A stretch of DNA of 64,000 nt, taken from contig NC_089272.1 of assembly GCF_963678975.1 (NCBI RefSeq), positions 19,419,399 through 19,483,398 on the forward strand, read 5' to 3'. Shown here piece by piece: positions 59,801 through 64,000 of this stretch. Below the pieces are notes generated by a model. That model saw only the letters and a program-made list of their open reading frames with translations. It had not been told where the DNA came from and searched no databases. Origin of the DNA: Dysidea avara (taxonomy: Eukaryota > Porifera > Demospongiae > Dictyoceratida > Dysideidae). A program made the translations under genes and the position numbers. The stretch's first letter is position 1. The number at the start of each line of letters is the position of its first letter.

Positions 59801-61384
59801 AAGAGAGGGGTGTAATTGCTACCTGTGCACCCCCTGGATCTACACTCACAAAATGGGAACCAGATATGAGTACTCAAAATTATGCTAAGTACGTATAATT
59901 ATTTCACTAATATAATCATTCTTGTGCACACAACGTACAGTACCTATGATTGTGGCGAATTACAAACAGCAAGAGTGGTTTATAAAACACTACCATATAT
60001 ACCACTTTTGCCTATATCTTTGCAAGCTACTAATTGTACTCTTACATATTTGTAGTATAAATTGATACTTGAAGTGTTCACACAGAAACCACATCTTTTA
60101 CAGGTTTTTGCAATTGAATTCGGCGACTTTGCAATTGAATTCATCCCGTTTGCAATTGAATTAGTCGGTTTTGCAATAGAATTCGTCGCGTTTGCATTAC
60201 AATTCGTCATAAACAAAACGGCTCCAAGAAACCAACCGTTCACTAAGAGATGAATTATTTACGCCATGGAGAGCTACACTTGAGACACTAGATGGTAATT
60301 GAAGCTGGTAGTACGGGAAGCTGATAGCTGTCTGACAAGTTAATTAGCTTGCTCGCCAGTGACCACACCCATCGCGAATGGCGCAGTAGAGTTTGGAATA
60401 TTGCTGGATAGGCTGTAGAGGAAGAATTATTGCCTTATAAAGAGTTGTTTACTACTGTTGTACTTAAACAAGTTCTTGTAGCAGCTGCTACACCATGTTT
60501 TCATGTTTTCTCCAGCTGCCATTCTTGTTACGGATGAATTTAACTGCAAAAGCAACGAATTCTATTGCAAAACTGACTAATTCAATTGCAAAAACCTGTA
60601 ACGTGTACGTTTACTAAAATGTGACCTGCATTCTGGGGTGTTAATTCAGTGCTTTTGCATGTATGTAGAATAAGAGAGTGTAACTTACCAATGAAGTTTT
60701 GCAATTCAGTAGAGTCTGTTCCATTAGTTTCCAGTATCATCACATTACACTCATATATACCCTCATCTCCCTCCATCAGGTACATAAACTGGAGACTACT
60801 AGTGTAATTGTTACCACTACCACTGGTTGGGCTGATGGTCACTCTACTATCATTTGTAATAGTGTCTCCTCCAGGTCCCATCCAACTTATTATTACTGAA
60901 CTCAACTCCACTCCACTAACTGTACTCACTGTACACTGGATATCTTGAGGACTACCTACCATAGCTCCTTGTATAGGACCAGATGGTGATATACTGACCT
61001 TAGGAGTAGGGACTGCGAAAAAAAAAACCATTAACTACACTGGCTACCATTTAAGATATTTACCTATAACATCCATAGTTACATTGCCAGTTACCACAAC
61101 AGGCGGTCTTGCACTAAACACCACCTCACATTGATATGTCCTACCATCGTCATTTACACTCAATGGTATAATAGAGTAGGTGTCAGTGTAAATATCAAAG
61201 TAATGTGCTGTAAAATCTCTGTGGAGTTTCTCTTTCCTCTTGAGCACAGTGCCACTACTAGACCAAATAAATTCCACTCTACTGGTGTCACCTCTCATAG
61301 TGGTAACACTACATCCCAGGGTGACCAGTTGACCAACTATTTGAGTGTGATGCACTATGATTCTTAATCCAGTAGTCATTGGAA
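49504..61384 (-). CDS. Ig/FN3 type I membrane receptor, 5' end missing
   Basis: Fifteen exons with GT-AG borders, in transcript order: 61064-61384, 60689-61012, 59382-59699, 59008-59322, 58379-58551+56499-56655 (five Ig domains); 55791-56102, 55592-55740+52760-52898, 52537-52706+52357-52480, 52107-52301 and 50402-50782 (five FN3 domains, the last exon finishing one and carrying another); 49803-49971 (membrane segment MIFIALLATFAAVGIIATVI, then basic TRVKSKKQKAAIR); 49504-49744 (tail and stop). Phases agree and about 1,162 codons are free of stops. Ig exons show paired Cys and YxC (DAGQYNCSV, DEGIYECNV); FN3 halves show ISW/IHW and LTPYTSY. The tail has NPMY (NPxY, PTB-type) and NIYSSI (YxxI). 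This fits an adhesion or recognition receptor. No ortholog is assigned. No signal peptide exon was found up to 64000. Confidence 0.88.
50823..50995. mobile_element. Small TIR element in a receptor intron
   Basis: TTACCATAATTTGCTTTTTT at the left and AAAGTAAATTACGGTAA at the right, imperfectly inverted. It holds one motif copy (50897-50925). Confidence 0.5.
51000..51970. other. Receptor intron, no gene recognised
   Basis: TATCTGTAGCAAGTACTAGC-type duplication at 51575-51640 and a partial motif at 51545-51567. Otherwise nothing. Confidence 0.4.
52900..54339. other. Receptor intron, no gene recognised
   Basis: Single motif copies at 53318-53346 and 53770-53792 (degenerate). Short ORFs have no family resemblance. 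Confidence 0.4.
54340..54840. repeat. Dispersed repeat, about 500 bp (copy 2)
   Basis: Inverse of 34390-34870 (see there). This copy has a (TGACTGCC)n run at 54550-54590 that the other lacks. Confidence 0.8.
55213..55503. repeat. Palindromic MITE with tRNA-like arms, copy 2
   Basis: AAAAAGTAGTGAAACAAGAG and its complement, with ACAGCATAGCTCGGTGGGAA arms and outer TTAAAAATTATAAATTTAAA ends next to ACTAGT. It is homologous to 33795-34075. Confidence 0.82.
56841..57015 (+). mobile_element. tRNA-derived SINE
   Basis: Follows a (GTGC)n run. The head has GGTCAAGTGGTTGGCACACT and TTGCAAGGTCCC. The body has TTGCATTATTCCAG and CCAGTTGTATTAATG, shared with 33391-33600. Confidence 0.6.
57335..57475. 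repeat. Diverged copy of the 17976 palindromic MITE
   Basis: AAACATTGCCTTGCTCGTGC, GGTCTCAAGACAAAATATAG and CTCTCACCCACT follow the order seen at 17986-18115. The arms no longer pair well. Confidence 0.6.
57790..58070 (-). mobile_element. tRNA-derived SINE with (TAA)n tail
   Basis: On the minus strand a pol III B-box-like GCAGTTCGAATCCTG is followed by a body and a (TAA)n tail (plus 57795-57812). It is next to another SINE. Confidence 0.55.
58080..58345 (-). mobile_element. tRNA-derived SINE
   Basis: On the minus strand: A-box-like TAGCTAAGTGGAAAGCACTG, B-box-like AGGTTCAATACTTGG, then TGATGCTCAGTTGCTG, as in the SINE at 33391. Confidence 0.65.
58570..59000. other. Receptor intron, no gene recognised
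   Basis: The plus ORF at 58577-58885 has no family resemblance. Confidence 0.4.
60098..60602. mobile_element. TIR element with repeated TTTGCAATTGAATT ends
   Basis: ACAGGTTTTTGCAATTGAAT at the left against its complement at the right. The left arm holds five units of about 21 bp (TTTGCAATTGAATTCGTCG), the right three. It lies in the intron between two Ig exons. Confidence 0.65.
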
Positions 61385-61589
61385 CTACATGTGTGATGAT
61401 CACATTTGTTAATATACCATGTTACGGTATGTACTATAAACAGTCCTTCACACACACAAAATCAAAATTTCTTCACCATTTACCTCTCAATTTATAGCAT
61501 GCATATCTTAAATTGTAACAAGCCTTTTACCACACTTCTATCTGTTTCTATGTAAAAGTAATTTTAAAAATTGAAACATGATAATGGAG
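61385..61589. other. No exon recognised
   Basis: Immediately upstream of the first visible receptor exon on the minus strand. No signal peptide or Ig sequence was seen. Confidence 0.35.
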
Positions 61590-61815
61590 ATAGCTGGAAA
61601 AAGTAAAGAAACAAGAGTCAAACAAGCCAGCATCACAGAGATCTCTATTTGGACTCAATGGATATGGTAGAAACTAAGGGAAAACTATAGTTTCTCCATA
61701 AATTAGGGGCAGATGTAAGTACTGAGAATGCTTCTGTATAAATAGAGATCTCTGTGCATTTAACATGCTGGCTTGTTTGACTCTTGTTTCTTTACTTTTT
61801 TCAGCGATCTCTATT
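61590..61815. repeat. Palindromic MITE, distant subfamily
   Basis: AAAAAGTAAAGAAACAAGAG is answered by CTCTTGTTTCTTTACTTTTT, and AGAGATCTCTATTT lies in both arms. The outer end and ACTAGTTTGTTTA flank are as in the copies at 33795 and 55213. Confidence 0.75.
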
Positions 61816-61929
61816 CCCACATTTTAATATTTTTAACTAGTTTGTTTACTATTATAAATCCATATATGGATAGCTAACAGGATAATGAGAGATGTTGGTG
61901 GTACTTGATATTACATAGTACTAAACATG

Positions 61930-62880
61930 TACCGTATATGACCATATTAAAGCCGGGCTCAAATACACGCAGGGGCTCAAATATACGTCGGGTACAGCTA
62001 GGGGACTGTCATAATAAATGCCGGGGCTCATTAAACGCCAGGGTGCTAATTAGGGCTGAGCGATACTACCGTTTTAGCGATATATCACGATATTTTGAAA
62101 GTATCGATATCGCGATATTTTGTTATTAACTATCGTGATACCATGCCTGTACATTACTGTCATTAAAATCCATTTGTTATGCAGTAGTTGGCTAAGAATC
62201 CTTGTAAATGATAAAGACCACCCATCTGGTTTCCCCTGCAGAGAGGTGTGAACACCATAACAACCTCAAAGCATGTGTTACAATAACTGTTACTGTAAAC
62301 AAGGATGATAGTGGCTAGTTTGCTATCACCTATAAGAACTTCCTGCAGGAATGCTAAGCAATACATTATGTGGCACCAGCTATGATTGACTTATTTGTTA
62401 GTATCGTGAACTATTCAGTATCGTGAATAGTGGCTTTAGTAGTGATCGATCGTGATACTAAAATGGCAGTATCGCTCAGCCCTAGTGCTAATGATATGCA
62501 CTGAAAGGGGTTCTAAACTCGTGTCAGCTGCTAACTATACAGTGATGTCTCGTCACCAGTCTTGTGATGTCTTGTCTTGTTCGACTATGCCTTCTCTTCT
62601 GGTGATGGCCATAGCGTATTTATCGTGGTCATTGTCATCTTTCCGCCCGACTTCCAATGTTTCACCCAGCAGAGGAGTCCAAATGGGTTTATGTATGTGA
62701 TGGGCTATGGATTTCATATTTCGTAGGTACTTGTACTGGCACCTGTACATGTCATTCTCAACGAGTGGCTAGTAAGAAATAAACGCCCAGGTCCAAATTA
62801 ACGCCGGTCTAGTTTAAACGCCGGGTCATAAATGATTTATAGGAAATAAACGCCCGGGCTTCTATATGGTCATATACGGT
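61930..62880. mobile_element. TIR element carrying a nested hAT
   Basis: TACCGTATATGACCATAT at the left and its complement at the right. Degenerate units with AAACGCCGGG occur on both sides (61955-62035, 62780-62860). Confidence 0.75.
62051..62484. mobile_element. 434-bp hAT MITE nested in a TIR element
   Basis: Ends are TAGGGCTGAGCGATACT, inverted. The exact 8-bp target duplication GTGCTAAT is at 62043-62050 and 62485-62492. Subterminal TATCGTGATA-type repeats. The ends resemble the hAT at 43115. Confidence 0.94.
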
Positions 62881-64000
62881 ATATTAAGTTATCTCATCAT
62901 GTACAGTAAGTCAGCTAATATTATCAGAGTTAGCAAACACCAGTGTATTGTTTCCTTACTATTGATTGTACTTTTTACTATATAGCTCTGACATATCTAA
63001 CTATATAGGCAGTGTATAGCATGCTGTGGTCAGCAATAGTATGATTTCTGATTATACACATGCACACTTGTGTAGCTATGTTACCCAGTGGTACACAACA
63101 ACATTGTTGTTCTGGTATAAACTTAATATACTGTGGTTAAATATAGGTAATGATATAGGGTTTCCAAATGGACGTGTTAACATGAATAGATTGGATACAT
63201 TAACACAATTAACACATTGGTTACCCTTGTAGAGACCAAGTCAGAAGATCAATGGCAAAGTGAACCTACAAGAAGCAAATGTGCTTGAGAATGAATGTTA
63301 CTAGACAGATGCTTGAGCATCATTGGGTGAGCCTGACGTATGATGAAGGTAAGGATTTCATGGCTATAAAGTGTGAAGTTGACAGGGTAAGTTTATGGTA
63401 AGATTCATATTGAGTGATTCAAATAGTTGTGATTTGATTTTTTTTTTGATCTGTAGCTAGCTAGTAATGATGAGAATAACCATCAATGATGATGAAAATA
63501 ATGCATGCATATACAGTAACTGAAAGTGTGGTGTGTCCTCAGGCACACGCGACCACAACACGGAAGACCATAAAGTGGGCATGGCAAACAGTGAAATTAC
63601 ACCAAAACACACAAAAACAACAAACAGAAACAAATAAATAAATAACAGCGAATAAACAAATATTCCTATGTTTCTACTGACCACTCAGCACAGTTCTTTT
63701 ATGATGAAAGATGATGTTGAATAGTATCAAATATTAACTTAGTTACAATTATTACAATTAAAATAGTAATATCACTATTTTGTCTGCAGGTGGTAAAGGT
63801 AATGGTTGTACTAACGGGGTTAGTTTCTGCTGACAAGTGAAATTATTCAGTTGATTACAAATCATGTACACATTCCAGCAGCATTAATTTTCAAAGTAGG
63901 AAAATTTTCCATACAGACAGAGCATTTATTGAAGGCTAAACCCATTGAGTCAGCATGATATTGCATCACTTCACTCATGACTGAGGGATCATCGAACGAT
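62881..64000. other. No gene recognised
   Basis: AT-rich sequence. The hydrophobic minus ORF at 63457-63684 comes from a T/A-rich run and starts with GTG. The window ends without a recognised exon. Confidence 0.4.

Noticed and set aside
63457-63684. Hydrophobic minus-strand ORF as the signal peptide exon of the receptor
   Set aside because: It starts with GTG, comes from an AAACAAATAAATAA-rich run, and lacks a plausible donor joining the Ig exon in phase.

Overview
The window is eukaryotic nuclear DNA. It has split genes with GT-AG introns, metazoan protein families (hormone-sensitive lipase, alpha-kinase, an Ig/FN3 receptor, CDC5L), LINE retrotransposons, tRNA-derived SINEs, a Helitron pair and many short inverted-repeat DNA transposons. 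I infer an early-branching metazoan, most likely a demosponge. That is a judgement from the gene and repeat mix, not from a sequence match.

Positions 1-28255 are a transposon-rich block. It is dominated by three copies (A 446-7675, B 8957-14702, C 24945-28255) of a large foldback-like composite element. From outside in, each has a hairpin of about 330 bp, an array of 31-bp units, a short motif block containing CTATTAGAGTATCTCGATC, and an internal conserved segment. Copy A still shows both arms, in opposite orientation, around a 1.5-kb inverted repeat. LINEs have inserted into the arrays of A (1680-3465) and B (10605-13821; its 944-codon ORF2 is intact). Other items are a PIF/Harbinger-like MITE (14700-15057), two tandem Helitron ends (15960-17432), two CAGGGG-type TIR elements, and an alpha-kinase pseudogene cut by a decayed LINE (22750-24560).

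Positions 28945-44330 hold genes. An alpha-kinase ORF (28945-29745, minus) lies head to head, about 200 bp apart, with a hormone-sensitive lipase gene (LIPE, 29947-41856, plus). The lipase keeps its oxyanion motif, nucleophilic serine and acid, but carries several homopolymer indels and one nonsense codon. Its last exon runs into about 54 copies of a 24-bp repeat encoding an octapeptide tail. Its introns are loaded with hAT MITEs, SINEs and palindromes. A processed CDC5L pseudogene follows, split by a hAT element.

Positions 45880-49043 hold a minisatellite and nested TIR elements. Positions 49504-61384 (minus) hold 15 intact exons of a type I membrane receptor: five Ig domains, five FN3 domains, one membrane segment and a short tail with NPxY and YxxI motifs. 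Its 5' end was not found. Positions 61590-64000 hold more MITEs and otherwise featureless DNA.

Six hAT-type elements have exact 8-bp target duplications. The CTATTAGAGTATCTCGATC-type motif recurs at about 20 places inside otherwise unrelated elements and is the most puzzling pattern here.
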